NCBI RefSeq assembly: GCF_028595305.1
Contig: NZ_JAQQXS010000020.1
Span: 1 to 64,000, forward strand
Length of the DNA: 64,000 nt
Source of the DNA: Roseateles koreensis
GTDB taxonomy: Bacteria; Pseudomonadota; Gammaproteobacteria; Burkholderiales; Burkholderiaceae_C
Direction of reading: 5' to 3'
Shown here: piece by piece, positions 19,902 through 29,599 of the stretch
How positions within the stretch are numbered: the stretch's first letter is position 1
Layout: the number at the start of each line of letters is the position of its first letter
Position numbers and translations under genes: made by a program
Notes under the pieces: generated by a model
What the model was told of the DNA's origin: nothing
The model's database searches: none
The model's input: only the letters and a program-made list of their open reading frames with translations

Positions 19902-21596
19902 TCAATACCGGCCCATGCGCACTTTGAGCACCACGGGCTGGGCGGGCAGGTTGAGCCCCCAGTCCACCTGGTCGCCATTCCAGTTGCGCTCCATCACCCA
20001 GGCCCCCGAGGGCGTGAAATGGCCCTCTTCGACGCGGAGGTGCATGCTGCCGTTGAACGGGGCGCCGGTGCCGGACGTGGCGGGCAGGGCGTCCAGCCGC
20101 ACCCGTGCGTGTTGGCCGACGATCACGAATTCGTCGTCGCCGATCTGCGCGATGGAGACGCCGCCCACAGGCTTTTCAGTGCCGTCCGGGCGCTCGGCGC
20201 TGTTTTGCGGCCAGTCCTTTTCGCCAAACTGCCACTGACCGAATGAGACCTTGGCCGACCAACCCTTCATGTCAACGCGCTGGTCGCCACGGTCATCTCC
20301 TTCCGCCACGCCATGGGTGCGGCCCTCAAAGGCCCATTGCGCCCATTGGCGCTGCATGGGCGCGAAGACGGCGTAAATCCGGGCGAACGGCGCCACCATG
20401 CGTGCATCGGTGAATTTGGAGCCCAGCGGAAAGTTGCGGTAGTCCGCATAGTCGATGCCAAACGGTGCAATGCCGAGCGAGCCGCGCCCCAGTACCTGGT
20501 AGACATAACGGGCATACGCCTCGGCATTGCTCATCTCCGGCACCCACAGCGGGTTGTCGGCGCGTTGGAAGAGCTTGAGCGTCGCGTCCATCTGTACCGA
20601 CTCCGGGTTGTAGATGTCCGGCCCGACGATGTCGAGATGTGGCGCAGCGGCCTTGTAGATGTCGATCACGTCATAGCCGGGGCCGCCGCTGGAGAAGTTG
20701 TTCTTCCACGGCGCCAGGGCTTCAATCGGGTTGCGCTGCGCGTTGTTGACGTACATCGGCAGGTCGTAGGCAGCGCGACCGGCCTTGGCGATTTCTTCGA
20801 TATAGCGGGCGATGGCGTAAGCGTGAAAATACTCATCGGCATAGTCGCCATACACCGCGCGCCAGTTGCCGGCGCTGGCCAGTGCCACGGGCGACTTCTT
20901 ACGCTGCAGCACCTCGGGTGGCACGGCTTGCTCAAAAGCGGCCTGCGCCTTGGCGCTGAAATCGCGCACCAGGCCGTAGGTGCCGACTTCGTTTTCCACC
21001 TGCACCATCAGCACCGTGTGCTGCGCCTGGTCGATCTTGCGCAGGTGCTGCATCAGGGCCACAAAGGCTTTGCGATCGGCCTTCAGCGTTTCTTCACCAA
21101 AGGGCGAGAAGCAATAGCTCAGCTTGCCCTCGCGGTCCTGCATGCGTGGGAATCGCTGGTTATTGGACTTCACCCATTCGGGGCTGTATTGCGGGCTGGT
21201 GTTCTTCCAGGTGCCAAACCACAGCAACACCACGTGCACCTGCTTGTCGCGGGCCTGCTTGAGCAAGGTGTCGATAAAGTTGAAGTCGAAATGGCCTTCC
21301 ACAGGCTCGATTTGCTCCCAGGCCACCGGCACCTCGACCGTGTTGGCGTGCAGGTCGTGCACAGCGGGCCAGACTTTTTCCAGGGCTTGCGGGTAATTGC
21401 TGGAGTTGTGAACCTGCGCACCCAGGATCAGATAAGGCGCGCCGTCAACCATCAAGGCATGCCGACCCGCATGCTCGACCAGATGCGGTCGATTGACTGG
21501 CTTGTCTGCGGCCAGGGCCCAAAGGCTGGCCGTGGACAGCGTGACGAGGGCGAGGCCTCGGCGCGCGGCGTTCAGGATCGGGTGTGGCTTGTGCAT
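19902..21596 (-). CDS. GH35 family beta-galactosidase
   Basis: The 564-residue exported protein (signal LALVTLSTASLWALAAD) has a GH35 barrel: LILGAQVHNSSNYP at the start, VPVAWEQIEPVEGHFDF, acid/base Glu203 in VQVENEVGTYG and nucleophile Glu354 in PLWVPEM. A C-terminal beta domain (about residues 400-564) resembles the extra domain of the Cellvibrio-type xyloglucan GH35 enzymes. It should remove beta-1,2-galactose from xyloglucan oligosaccharides in the periplasm after GH95 has removed fucose. ATG at 21596 is used because it opens the signal peptide. The stop overlaps or nearly touches the GH74 start. Confidence 0.92.
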   Translation of the reverse strand: MHKPHPILNAARRGLALVTLSTASLWALAADKPVNRPHLVEHAGRHALMVDGAPYLILGAQVHNSSNYPQALEKVWPAVHDLHANTVEVPVAWEQIEPVEGHFDFNFIDTLLKQARDKQVHVVLLWFGTWKNTSPQYSPEWVKSNNQRFPRMQDREGKLSYCFSPFGEETLKADRKAFVALMQHLRKIDQAQHTVLMVQVENEVGTYGLVRDFSAKAQAAFEQAVPPEVLQRKKSPVALASAGNWRAVYGDYADEYFHAYAIARYIEEIAKAGRAAYDLPMYVNNAQRNPIEALAPWKNNFSSGGPGYDVIDIYKAAAPHLDIVGPDIYNPESVQMDATLKLFQRADNPLWVPEMSNAEAYARYVYQVLGRGSLGIAPFGIDYADYRNFPLGSKFTDARMVAPFARIYAVFAPMQRQWAQWAFEGRTHGVAEGDDRGDQRVDMKGWSAKVSFGQWQFGEKDWPQNSAERPDGTEKPVGGVSIAQIGDDEFVIVGQHARVRLDALPATSGTGAPFNGSMHLRVEEGHFTPSGAWVMERNWNGDQVDWGLNLPAQPVVLKVRMGRY

Positions 21597-21759
21597 GGCA
21601 GGCAGGTGGAGCGTGGGAGAAAAATGCCAGGCCGCACGCGCAGCCTGGCCAACAGACCCCTGAGAACAGGGGGCACCCATAAACACGTTCTTAGAGAAAA
21701 CAAAGAAAAGGTGGCGTGATGGCGGAGAGAAGACGCAGAGAAAGCGCGCTTCTTTTGAG

Positions 21760-21796
21760 GGCCGGCACGTGCTTCAGGTCGAGGTGCGTGCCGACC
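21760..21796 (-). terminator. Hairpin after the xyloglucan TBDR gene
   Basis: On the minus strand GGTCGGCACG pairs with CGTGCCGGCC (10 pairs, one G-U), 10 bases after the TBDR stop. No clear T-run follows, so it may be a partial terminator or an mRNA-stabilising stem that lets the receptor be made in excess over the enzymes. The rest of the 209-base gap to GH35 holds no gene. Confidence 0.55.
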
Positions 21797-21805
21797 CTCA
21801 CCGCA

Positions 21806-24800
21806 TCAGAACGAGTAGCTCGCTTGCACGCTGTAGCTCGGGCCCACTGCAAACCAGGCGCGGCCCTTCATGCCGATGTGCTGGTCCATCAGCTGCTTGT
21901 AGGTCGAGTCGGTGAGGTTGCGACCTTCCAGGCCGATGGTGAACTTGTCGGTGACCTTGTAGAAGATCGACGCGTCCATCTGCCCATAGGCATCAGCCCA
22001 CACCGGCAAGCCCCAGGCCACGTTGTGCTGACCCACGGTGGAGCTGGCGGGGTTGGTGTCCGTGCCATCGGTGCCCTGTGTGCCGTTGACGTTCACGGCT
22101 TGCAGGTATTTGGAGCGCCAGCTGTACGCGATGCGCGCCGAGATCGGGCCCTGGTCATACAAGAAGGCCAGGTTGTACGAGTGGCGGGACATATTGGCCA
22201 GCGGCAGGTCGCCGAAGGTGCGGCCGTTCACGTCGCAACCGTTGAGGTTCAGGTTCAGATTGGCTGCAGTGCCGTCGCCGCCCGAGCAATAGGCCTGGTT
22301 GACGGGGTTGTACAGGGACTGGTGGCTGTCCACAAAGGTGTAGTTGGCCGACACGCCGAAGCCTGACATCCAACCCGGCAGCTTGTCGAAGTACTGCTGG
22401 AAAGCCAGCTCCACGCCGCGAGCCGTGCCATTGGCGCCGTTGACCGGGCCAGTCACGGTGAAGTCTTGCGGCTTGCCGTTCACGTCCATCAATTGCTTGA
22501 CATAGGTCTGGTTGATGATGATGTCGTGCATCTGCTTGTTGAACGCGGCGACCGTGAAGGAGCCGGTGCGGTCGAAGTACCACTCCGCCGTCAAGTCCGT
22601 GTTCTGCGCCGTGATGGGCTTGAGCATCGGGTTGCCGGAAGCGGTGCCCGTTTGATGGACGGCATCGATGACGATGGAGGTCGAGCCATCCGGGTTGGCC
22701 ACCGTGTGCTTGTCGACCGTCTGCGTCAGCGAGGTGTAGGCCTGCAGCTGCGAGAAGTCGGGGCGCGACATCGACGTGGCGAAGCCGAAGCGGAACTGCA
22801 GCTTGTCGCTGGCCTTCAGACGCAGGTTCAGGCTGGGCAGGGCGTTGGTGTAGGCGTTGCTGAAGTTCTGCGCCTCTGCGAAGGCGGGGATGATGGGCAC
22901 GGGGCTGCCGGCAAGGCTGCTACCCGATGGCGGGGTCGGCACGTTGGACGTGAAGACGGTGTAGCCATGTGCGGTGGCGTCGGTGTGTACCAGGCGCAGA
23001 CCCACATTGCCGTCCACCGGCAGCTTCCAGTCATCAAAGCCGAAACGCAGCTGGCTGAACGCGGCTTGCGTGCGCTCGCGCTGGTCGTTGGTGCCGGCAG
23101 GGTCGGTGCCAAAAGTGGCCGCCTTCCAGGCATCGCAACTGCCCCAGCCTTGCGCGGCCGTTTGCTCAGCACACAAGATGTCGTGGTACTTGTGCAGAGC
23201 TGTATAGCTGTCCGGGAAGCCGGAGGCGGTGGAGGTGTTCGGGAAGACCAGCGATGGAACCGAGGTGTTGTTGTTGAAGAAGTTGTTGAAGGCGTGCAAG
23301 TTGGTGTTGCCGCTGAAGCGCGGGTCGCCCAACTTGGCCAGCCCGCTGATGTTCCAGCCCACTTGCCACGGTTGTGTGATGGCGGCCCAGTTATAGCCAG
23401 GGTTGGAGTTCTGGGTCAATGCATCGCGGTCGGTCAGCCGCACGCCAAAGCGCAGGTCGATCAGCACCGGGTCTTCAAACTTGAACAGGGCATCACCCTT
23501 CCATGACTTCTCGTTGGCGACACTCTTGTCCATGTGTTCCATGGTGAAGGCCCAGTAGTAGCTGGACGGGTCGGCCAGGGCGGCGCGGTCGGCGGCATCA
23601 AAGCTCAGGCGCGGCACGCCACCCGAGAGGTCGATGTTTTCCTTGGCCATCTGCACGCCGGTGGCGACGGTGGAGTCGAGGCTTGAGGTCTCGGCCTTCA
23701 CGAATTGCAGGTCAGAGCGGAAGGTCCAGCGGTCGGAGGCGTGCCAGGTAAATTTCCAGGCCAGATCCTGGGTACTGGAGTTGCGTGTGGCCACACGGGT
23801 GTCGGCGCCGAAGTTGATGCCACCATCGGCGGCATCACGCAAGGTGCCCTTGACCAGCGCGCCGTTGGCATCGTAGGTGGCGCCGGGATCGACCGTGATG
23901 TTGTAGGGGGTGGACTGGGCGAAGATGGCGTTCTCGTTCCAGGTCATCTTGTACTTGGAGCGGAAGTAGGTCACGTCGGACGCGAACTTCTCGTTCTTCC
24001 ACTGCAAGGCGAGGTACTGGCCGTCGCGCTTGCGGTCGAACTCCAGGGTGCGCCATTGCGAGCCCTTGGGAATCCACACGGTCTGGCCGGCCACCACATC
24101 GCTGCGGGGGTAGTAGGGCTCGACCTGGAAAGCGTCGGTGCGCAGGGCGCTCTCTGAATGCGCCAAGTCGACCAGCAGGCCGAAGTCGCCCACATCCGTC
24201 TTCCAGCGGTTCGAGAACATGCCCGACACCGAGGGCGAGGACTTGCGGCGCAGCACGGAGTAGGAGTCTTGCACCGAGACCGCGGCCTTCATGCCGTCGA
24301 AATCAAAGGGCATGGCGGTGCGCAGATTGACCAAGCCGCCGATGGAGCCTTCGATCTGCTCGGCCGACGGGTTCTTGTACACATCCACGCCGGCCATCAA
24401 CTCGGGCGGCACATCCTCGAAGTTGAGTGAGCGGCCCCCATTGGCGGAGAAGGCGTCGCGGCCGTTCAACTCCGAGCGCACAAAGGTCAGGCCGCGGATG
24501 GTGATGCCCGAGCCTTCGATCGAGAAGTGCTCCGGGTCGCCCTTGGCCATGGTGCGGTCGATGGCCACGCCGACAATGCGTTGCAGCACCTCGGTGACCG
24601 AGCGGTCGGGCAGTTTGCCGATATCGTCAGCGACGATCGAATCGACGATTTCGTCCGAGTTTTGTTTGATCTTTTGCGCGGATGCCAGTGCGGCCCGTTG
24701 GCCCTTGATCACCACCGTTTCCAAAGCCATGGGTGACTTTGAATTGCCGCTGGCTGCCGGGGAGGCCGCAGCATCAGGGGAGGCGGGCGGCGTGGATTGC

Positions 24801-24877
24801 GCCATCGCAGCGGCGCTCCAAAACAGGGCGGCTTGGGCGGCCGCGATTGACAACGCTGTCCTTTGAAATTGTCTCAT
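21806..24877 (-). CDS. TonB-dependent receptor for xyloglucan oligosaccharides
   Basis: The 1023-residue outer-membrane protein has a signal peptide (LSIAAAQAALFWSAAAMAQ), a plug domain (ETVVIKGQRAALASAQ, LPDRSVTEVLQRIVGVAIDR, GSGITIRGL) and a long beta-barrel ending in an aromatic residue (VQASYSF), as outer-membrane proteins do. Size and plug type match the large Caulobacter/Xanthomonas carbohydrate receptors. It presumably takes up products of GH74. The ATG at 24877 lacks a good ribosome-binding site nearby; a GGGGAGAG run is about 30 bases upstream and an in-frame TTG there would add 13 residues. It leads the seven-gene minus-strand operon. Confidence 0.93.
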   Translation of the reverse strand: MRQFQRTALSIAAAQAALFWSAAAMAQSTPPASPDAAASPAASGNSKSPMALETVVIKGQRAALASAQKIKQNSDEIVDSIVADDIGKLPDRSVTEVLQRIVGVAIDRTMAKGDPEHFSIEGSGITIRGLTFVRSELNGRDAFSANGGRSLNFEDVPPELMAGVDVYKNPSAEQIEGSIGGLVNLRTAMPFDFDGMKAAVSVQDSYSVLRRKSSPSVSGMFSNRWKTDVGDFGLLVDLAHSESALRTDAFQVEPYYPRSDVVAGQTVWIPKGSQWRTLEFDRKRDGQYLALQWKNEKFASDVTYFRSKYKMTWNENAIFAQSTPYNITVDPGATYDANGALVKGTLRDAADGGINFGADTRVATRNSSTQDLAWKFTWHASDRWTFRSDLQFVKAETSSLDSTVATGVQMAKENIDLSGGVPRLSFDAADRAALADPSSYYWAFTMEHMDKSVANEKSWKGDALFKFEDPVLIDLRFGVRLTDRDALTQNSNPGYNWAAITQPWQVGWNISGLAKLGDPRFSGNTNLHAFNNFFNNNTSVPSLVFPNTSTASGFPDSYTALHKYHDILCAEQTAAQGWGSCDAWKAATFGTDPAGTNDQRERTQAAFSQLRFGFDDWKLPVDGNVGLRLVHTDATAHGYTVFTSNVPTPPSGSSLAGSPVPIIPAFAEAQNFSNAYTNALPSLNLRLKASDKLQFRFGFATSMSRPDFSQLQAYTSLTQTVDKHTVANPDGSTSIVIDAVHQTGTASGNPMLKPITAQNTDLTAEWYFDRTGSFTVAAFNKQMHDIIINQTYVKQLMDVNGKPQDFTVTGPVNGANGTARGVELAFQQYFDKLPGWMSGFGVSANYTFVDSHQSLYNPVNQAYCSGGDGTAANLNLNLNGCDVNGRTFGDLPLANMSRHSYNLAFLYDQGPISARIAYSWRSKYLQAVNVNGTQGTDGTDTNPASSTVGQHNVAWGLPVWADAYGQMDASIFYKVTDKFTIGLEGRNLTDSTYKQLMDQHIGMKGRAWFAVGPSYSVQASYSF

Positions 24878-24882
24878 ATCGT

Positions 24883-24896
24883 TTAGTTTGTTAGTT
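24883..24896. promoter_or_regulatory. Candidate ROK/XylR half-sites at the TBDR start
   Basis: TTAGTT-TG-TTAGTT lies just before the TBDR start codon. The TTAGTTTGTT portion looks like the half-site of Firmicute XylR operators, and the same TTAGTT hexamers occur in the ROK regulator's own promoter. A repressor bound here would block initiation or translation. Confidence 0.4.
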
Positions 24897-24910
24897 GGTT
24901 TCAGGACTCT

Positions 24911-24926
24911 CCCCAATCACTTGGGG
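24911..24926. promoter_or_regulatory. Inverted repeat in the TBDR leader
   Basis: CCCCAA-TCAC-TTGGGG is a perfect six-base-pair hairpin in the leader of the TBDR transcript. On the minus strand the 3' arm runs into a GGGGAGAG purine tract. The remaining part of the 318-base gap (24927-25195) shows no gene; it must contain the TBDR promoter, but I cannot place -35 and -10 boxes with confidence. Confidence 0.4.
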
Positions 24927-25195
24927 CCACAAGCGCAAAGCGGGGTCAGCCGCCACAAAACAAATTCGCCGAATCGATACGATTGAAAATCGTGGTGGCG
25001 ATCATCAACATCGCCAATAGAAGCCGCCGGGTCGCCGGGTAGGCGGGGCAGCTTTTGATGCGCTCCAATAACGCATTACGTAGGCGGACTCTACAAAAAT
25101 GGCAAGCGCTGGCTCAAACTCAAGCTGCACGCTCGGGGTGCAGCCCGACCGTGGTGTGGCGAGACGGTTGAGCGGCAGGCACAAGCACATGGGGT

Positions 25196-26512
25196 TCAGA
25201 TGCAAATGCGGTTGAAGAGGTTCTCAAGCATTTCCTGGCGGCCTGAGACTGGCATCACATCGGCGTTCTGGGTCAGTACCTGGTCGGCCAGTTGGTCCAG
25301 CGAGACGCGGCCGGCGAGGATGTCTTGCCCGGCCTTGGTGTCCCATCCGGCGTAGCGTGCGTCCAGGGCTTGGCCCAGGCGGCCGTCGTTGATCATCTTT
25401 TCGGCGATCAGCAGGGCACGGGCGCAAACGTCCATGCCGCCGATGTGGCCGTGGAACAGGTCTTCAGGGTCGATGGACTGGCGGCGCACCTTGGCGTCGA
25501 AGTTCATCCCGCCACTCCCCAGGCCGCCGGCGCGCAAGATGTGGTACAGCGCCGTGGCGGTTTCGGGCACGTTGTTGGGGAACTGGTCGGTGTCCCAGCC
25601 CAGCTGAGGGTCGCCCCGGTTCATGTCGATGCTGCCCAGGATGCCCAGCGCCGCTGCAGTTTCAATCTCATGCTCGAAGCTGTGGCCTGACAAGGTGGCG
25701 TGGTTGGCCTCGATGTTGACCTTGACTTCTTTTTCCAGGCCGTAGCGCACCAGGAAGCCGTAAACGCTGGCGGTGTCGAAGTCGTACTGGTGCTTGGAGG
25801 GCTCGCGCGGCTTGGGCTCGATCAGAATGGTGCCCTTGAAGCCGATCTTGTGCTTGTACTCAACCACCATATTGAGGAAGCGGCCGAGTTGGTCCAGCTC
25901 CTGGCCCAGGCGCGTGTTGAGCAGGGTTTCATAGCCCTCGCGGCCGCCCCACAGCACGTAGTTTTCGCCGCCCAGCTTCAGGGTCGCGTCCATGGCGTCA
26001 CGCACTTGCGCGGCGGCCATGGCGAAGATGGCGGGGTCAGGGTTGCTGGCCGCGCCAGACATGAAGCGGCGGTGGCTGAACAAATTGGCCGTGCCCCACA
26101 GCAGCTTCATGCCGGTGCGTTGTTGGTGGGCGCCGAGCACGTCCACCATACGCAGGAAGTTCTCGTGGCTCTCGCGCGGCGTGGCCCCTTCGGGTGCCAC
26201 GTCTCGGTCGTGGAAGCAGTAGTACGGCGCACCCAGTTTGGCGAAAAATTCAAACGCGGCTTCGGCCTTGGCGTGCGCCAATTCCATGGGCGTGCCGCCC
26301 TCGAACCAGGGCCGTTGGAAGGTGCCGCTGCCAAAGGGGTCCAGCCCCGTCCAGCAGAAGGTGTGCCAATAGCAAACGGCGAAGCGCAGATGCTCTTCCA
26401 TGCGTTTGCCCAGTACGAGGCGGTCTTTGTCGTAGTGCTGAAAGGCCAGAGCGTCAGTGCTGTTCGCGCCGCGGTATTCAATCTTTGAGATGTCTTGGAA
26501 GTAAGTCTTCAT
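25196..26512 (-). CDS. xylA: Xylose isomerase
   Basis: This 438-residue enzyme converts D-xylose to D-xylulose in the cytoplasm. It aligns by eye with E. coli XylA from the start ([36 protein letters not shown]) and holds the active-site [20 protein letters not shown], metal-binding [16 protein letters not shown] and [17 protein letters not shown]. The ATG at 26512 gives the family N-terminus; the longer frame is spurious. It follows xylB by 43 bases in the ROK-xylB-xylA unit. The xylose presumably comes from GH31 action on xyloglucan. Confidence 0.96.
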   Translation of the reverse strand: MKTYFQDISKIEYRGANSTDALAFQHYDKDRLVLGKRMEEHLRFAVCYWHTFCWTGLDPFGSGTFQRPWFEGGTPMELAHAKAEAAFEFFAKLGAPYYCFHDRDVAPEGATPRESHENFLRMVDVLGAHQQRTGMKLLWGTANLFSHRRFMSGAASNPDPAIFAMAAAQVRDAMDATLKLGGENYVLWGGREGYETLLNTRLGQELDQLGRFLNMVVEYKHKIGFKGTILIEPKPREPSKHQYDFDTASVYGFLVRYGLEKEVKVNIEANHATLSGHSFEHEIETAAALGILGSIDMNRGDPQLGWDTDQFPNNVPETATALYHILRAGGLGSGGMNFDAKVRRQSIDPEDLFHGHIGGMDVCARALLIAEKMINDGRLGQALDARYAGWDTKAGQDILAGRVSLDQLADQVLTQNADVMPVSGRQEMLENLFNRICI

Positions 26513-26555
26513 GAGCAAGTGGGGCTGGACAGTTGGGGGCTTGGCGACGCTCAGT

Positions 26556-28052
26556 TCAGGCCAATGGGGCTGAAAGTGATTGCAGCTGCGAATAAATCTT
26601 GCGAAATCTCTGCAGCCGCAGCTGCAAGGTTTGATGGCGTTGGGCTTGAGGGGTGTGGCGGGCCGCAATGCCCGGCTTGCTGCACACCTGCGCCGGATCG
26701 CCGCCGGCGGCCAGCCAGCCCAGGCGCGCGGCACCCAGGGCGCCGCCGGCTTCAGCGCCGGTGTGCCGCACGATGTCGACATTCAAGGTGTCTGCGATGA
26801 GTTGCGCCCAATAGGCGCTGCGGGCACCGCCGCCGACCAGCGGCAAAACCTGTACCTCGGTGCCGGAGGCCTGCAGTGCGGCCAGGCCGTCGGCCAGCCC
26901 GAAGGTCACGCCTTCGAGCACGGCATAGGCGCAGCGTGCGCGGTCGCTTTGGTGGTTCAGGCCGTAGAACATGCCTTGCGCGAAGGGGTCGTTGTGGGGC
27001 GTGCGTTCGCCGGCCAGATAGGGCAGAAAAGTGGGCGCGTCAGCGAGCGCCTCGGCGGGCAGGGCTTCCACCTCGGTCAGCAGTTGGGCCTCATCGGCGG
27101 CGCCGCTGAGTTGCACAAACCATTTCAGGCAACTGGCCGCTGACAACATCACGCTCATCTGGTGCCAGCGTTGCGGCAGCGCATGGCAGAAGGCATGCAC
27201 GGCGGATTCAGGATTAGGGCGGTAGCGGTCGTTCACCACGAACAGCACGCCCGAGGTGCCCAGCGAGATGAAGCCGTCGCCCGGCTGCGTGGCGCCGATG
27301 CCGATGGCACTGGCCGCGTTGTCGCCCGCACCGCCGGCAATCACCACCTCGTGCGTCAGGCCCCAGGCGGCCGCCAGTTCAGGGCGCAAGCGGGCTGAAA
27401 TTTGATTGCTTTCAACCAGGCGTGGCATGTGCGCGCGGCTGAGGTGGCAGGCGGCGAGCAACTCGTTCGACCAATCGCGTGCAGCAACGTCCAGCCACAA
27501 GGTGCCGGCTGCGTCCGAAGGGTCAGACACCTTTTCACCACTGAGCAAGAGGCGCAGATAGTCTTTGGGTAGCAGCACGGTGCGGATCTGCGCAAAGAGT
27601 TGCGGCTCGTGCTTTTCAAGCCACAACAACTTCGGGGCAGTGAAGCCGGGCATGGCGAGGTTGCCAGCAATGGCGTGCAGTTGCGGGGCGCGCTGGGTGA
27701 GCTCGACGCATTCGGCGTGGCTGCGGCCATCGTTCCACAAAATGGCAGGGCGCAGCACTTGGTCTTGCGCATCGAGCAGCACGGCACCATGCATCTGGCC
27801 CGACAAGCCGATGGCGCGCACTTGTGAGAATGCGAGAGGATGCGCCGCCCGCAATTGGGCGACTGCGCGCTCGGTGGCAACCCACCAGTCCTGCGGCGCT
27901 TGCTCGGCCCAAAGCGGTTGCGGGCGTGACACGCCGAGTGCCGCGCCGGCCTGCCCGACGACGAGGCCATCGGCATTCAAGAGCAGTAGCTTGACTTCGG
28001 AGGTGCCGAGGTCGATGCCGAGAAAGCTGGCTTGCTGCGCGCCCATCGTCAT
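26556..28052 (-). CDS. xylB: Xylulokinase
   Basis: The 498-residue FGGY-family sugar kinase phosphorylates D-xylulose to xylulose 5-phosphate with ATP. Visible features are the N-terminal phosphate loop [15 protein letters not shown], the [11 protein letters not shown] substrate motif, [14 protein letters not shown], and the second-domain [14 protein letters not shown] and [13 protein letters not shown] motifs. Length is normal. Its ATG overlaps the ROK regulator's stop (ATGA), so the two are translationally coupled, and xylA follows directly. Confidence 0.95.
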   Translation of the reverse strand: MTMGAQQASFLGIDLGTSEVKLLLLNADGLVVGQAGAALGVSRPQPLWAEQAPQDWWVATERAVAQLRAAHPLAFSQVRAIGLSGQMHGAVLLDAQDQVLRPAILWNDGRSHAECVELTQRAPQLHAIAGNLAMPGFTAPKLLWLEKHEPQLFAQIRTVLLPKDYLRLLLSGEKVSDPSDAAGTLWLDVAARDWSNELLAACHLSRAHMPRLVESNQISARLRPELAAAWGLTHEVVIAGGAGDNAASAIGIGATQPGDGFISLGTSGVLFVVNDRYRPNPESAVHAFCHALPQRWHQMSVMLSAASCLKWFVQLSGAADEAQLLTEVEALPAEALADAPTFLPYLAGERTPHNDPFAQGMFYGLNHQSDRARCAYAVLEGVTFGLADGLAALQASGTEVQVLPLVGGGARSAYWAQLIADTLNVDIVRHTGAEAGGALGAARLGWLAAGGDPAQVCSKPGIAARHTPQAQRHQTLQLRLQRFRKIYSQLQSLSAPLA

Positions 28053-29320
28053 GCCCCTGCGGTGCCGCTGAAGGCGGGTGCCGCCAAGGGGCGGGTCAGG
28101 CGGTAGCGGGCTAGGGCGGCAGCACCCACGGCGACGGCATCGGCGCCGAAGCGGGACACCCGAACGTCCGGGGGCGCCAGATTGGCGGCGGCGGCATAAG
28201 CATTCAGCGTTTGCAATGCAGGCTGCACAAACCCGTCACCCAGCTCAACGCCGGCACCCCCCAACACAATGCATGCGGGGTCGTAGGCGGCGGTGAGGTT
28301 TTGCAGCAAGACGCCCAGATAGGTACCGGCCTTTTTGACGGCGCGCATCGTGCCGGTGTCACGGGCTTGCAGGCCGCGCTGGATGGCGGCCCAGGGCGAT
28401 TCGCCTGATGCCGTTGGGGCAGTTTGGGCGGCCTCGCCTTGGTTGACCTTGTCGGACTTTTCCGACTTATCGGCGCCGCGGCTCATGGCGCGCAGGCCGA
28501 TCAAGGCCTCGGCGCAACCCTTGCGGCCACACGAACACAGGGGGCCGTTGAGCTGCAGAATGATGTGGCCGACTTCACCCGCGAAGCCGTGCCAGCCCGT
28601 CAGCAGGCGGTCGCCCACGATGACGCCAGCACCCACGCCCTGGTTGACGCTGACGTAGAGCAAGGGGTCGGACGCCCGCGAGGGGTTGAATTCCATCTCG
28701 CCGAGCACGGCAACATCGGCTTCGTTTTGCAGAAACATCGGGATGCCGGCCAGGGCCGTGCTTGCCAGCTTTTCGCCCAGCAGGGTGCCGAAGGGCACAT
28801 CACGCCAACCCAGGTTGGGTGCAAAGTTCAAGACCCCGCTGAGTTCGTCGACGCCGCCAGGCAAACCTACGCCGATGCCGATGATCTGGTGCTCGGCCGA
28901 CTCCAGTTGTTTGCGTACCTTCAGCAAGGCCGCCGACAAGCCGGCGATGCAGGCCTTGGCGCTGTTGTTGGCGCCATGCCGCGAAACGGTGGAGGCCAGG
29001 ATCTCGCCAGTCAAGGAGGTGGCCACCACACGCGTGGTGTCGATGCCCACTTCCGCCCCCAGCAGGAGCAGGCGAGACGGATGAATGAACAAGGGCGTGG
29101 GGCGGCGCCCCAAGTCGCCGGAGGCCACGATGTCTCGCTCGACCAGCCAGCCTTCGTCCAGCAGCTCGCGCACCAGCAGGCTGACGGTTGATTTGGTCAA
29201 GCGCACCGCCACGGCCAAATCAGCGCGGGAAACACCTGGGTTTGCGCATAGATGCCGCACCAAGGCCATTCTGTTGATGCCCTTGAGCAGCTGTTGACTT
29301 CCTGCGGTATCCGTCAGCAA
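28049..29320 (-). CDS. ROK family transcriptional regulator (XylR type)
   Basis: The 423-residue protein has an N-terminal winged helix-turn-helix (residues about 18-70; VSRADLAVAVRLTKSTVSLLVRELL) followed by a ROK sugar-binding domain with GIGVGLPGGVD, GVGAGVIVGD and a zinc motif (GEVGHI, CSCGRKGCAEA). Such XylR proteins repress xylose genes until xylose binds. The TTG start at 29320 is supported by AGGAGA six bases upstream. It is coupled to xylB. A palindrome in its own promoter (29366-29384) suggests autoregulation. It probably controls xylose and perhaps xyloglucan genes; that range is inferred. Confidence 0.92.
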   Translation of the reverse strand: MLTDTAGSQQLLKGINRMALVRHLCANPGVSRADLAVAVRLTKSTVSLLVRELLDEGWLVERDIVASGDLGRRPTPLFIHPSRLLLLGAEVGIDTTRVVATSLTGEILASTVSRHGANNSAKACIAGLSAALLKVRKQLESAEHQIIGIGVGLPGGVDELSGVLNFAPNLGWRDVPFGTLLGEKLASTALAGIPMFLQNEADVAVLGEMEFNPSRASDPLLYVSVNQGVGAGVIVGDRLLTGWHGFAGEVGHIILQLNGPLCSCGRKGCAEALIGLRAMSRGADKSEKSDKVNQGEAAQTAPTASGESPWAAIQRGLQARDTGTMRAVKKAGTYLGVLLQNLTAAYDPACIVLGGAGVELGDGFVQPALQTLNAYAAAANLAPPDVRVSRFGADAVAVGAAALARYRLTRPLAAPAFSGTAGA

Positions 29321-29365
29321 GGCTTGTCTCCTGAATTTTTATGAACTTCTTATGGATTGTGATAA

Positions 29366-29384
29366 TAGTTCGATCGATGAACTA
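29366..29384. promoter_or_regulatory. Candidate operator between the ROK gene and the halogenase gene
   Basis: TAGTTC-GATCGAT-GAACTA has perfect six-base arms around a seven-base spacer, and AACTAACTAA (29380-29389) extends the right side. On the minus strand it overlaps a TATTAT -10-like box (29362-29367) for the ROK gene. Its position in the 279-base divergent gap suits joint control of the ROK-xylB-xylA unit and the plus-strand halogenase gene. Confidence 0.5.
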
Positions 29385-29599
29385 ACTAAAGCAGGTGAAA
29401 ACACCTAGCCCCGAAAATTCGCGGCTCCACTACCTTTGCGCGTTAGCAATACCGGCTGGGAGGGCGCGCACAAGCCGCCTTTATCGCCGCCGATGTATCG
29501 GCAGCGGCCAGCCAAATACAAGCACCCAACACCCGAAAAGGGGCAAAGCCATTGGCGCCGCGCAAAGCCCGCAGGCGCAGGGGGCTTGAAAGGAGACGC

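Noticed and set aside
20313-21719. 468-codon open frame opposite the GH35 gene
   Set aside because: Antisense shadow of a GC-rich gene; no recognisable domain and no ribosome-binding site.
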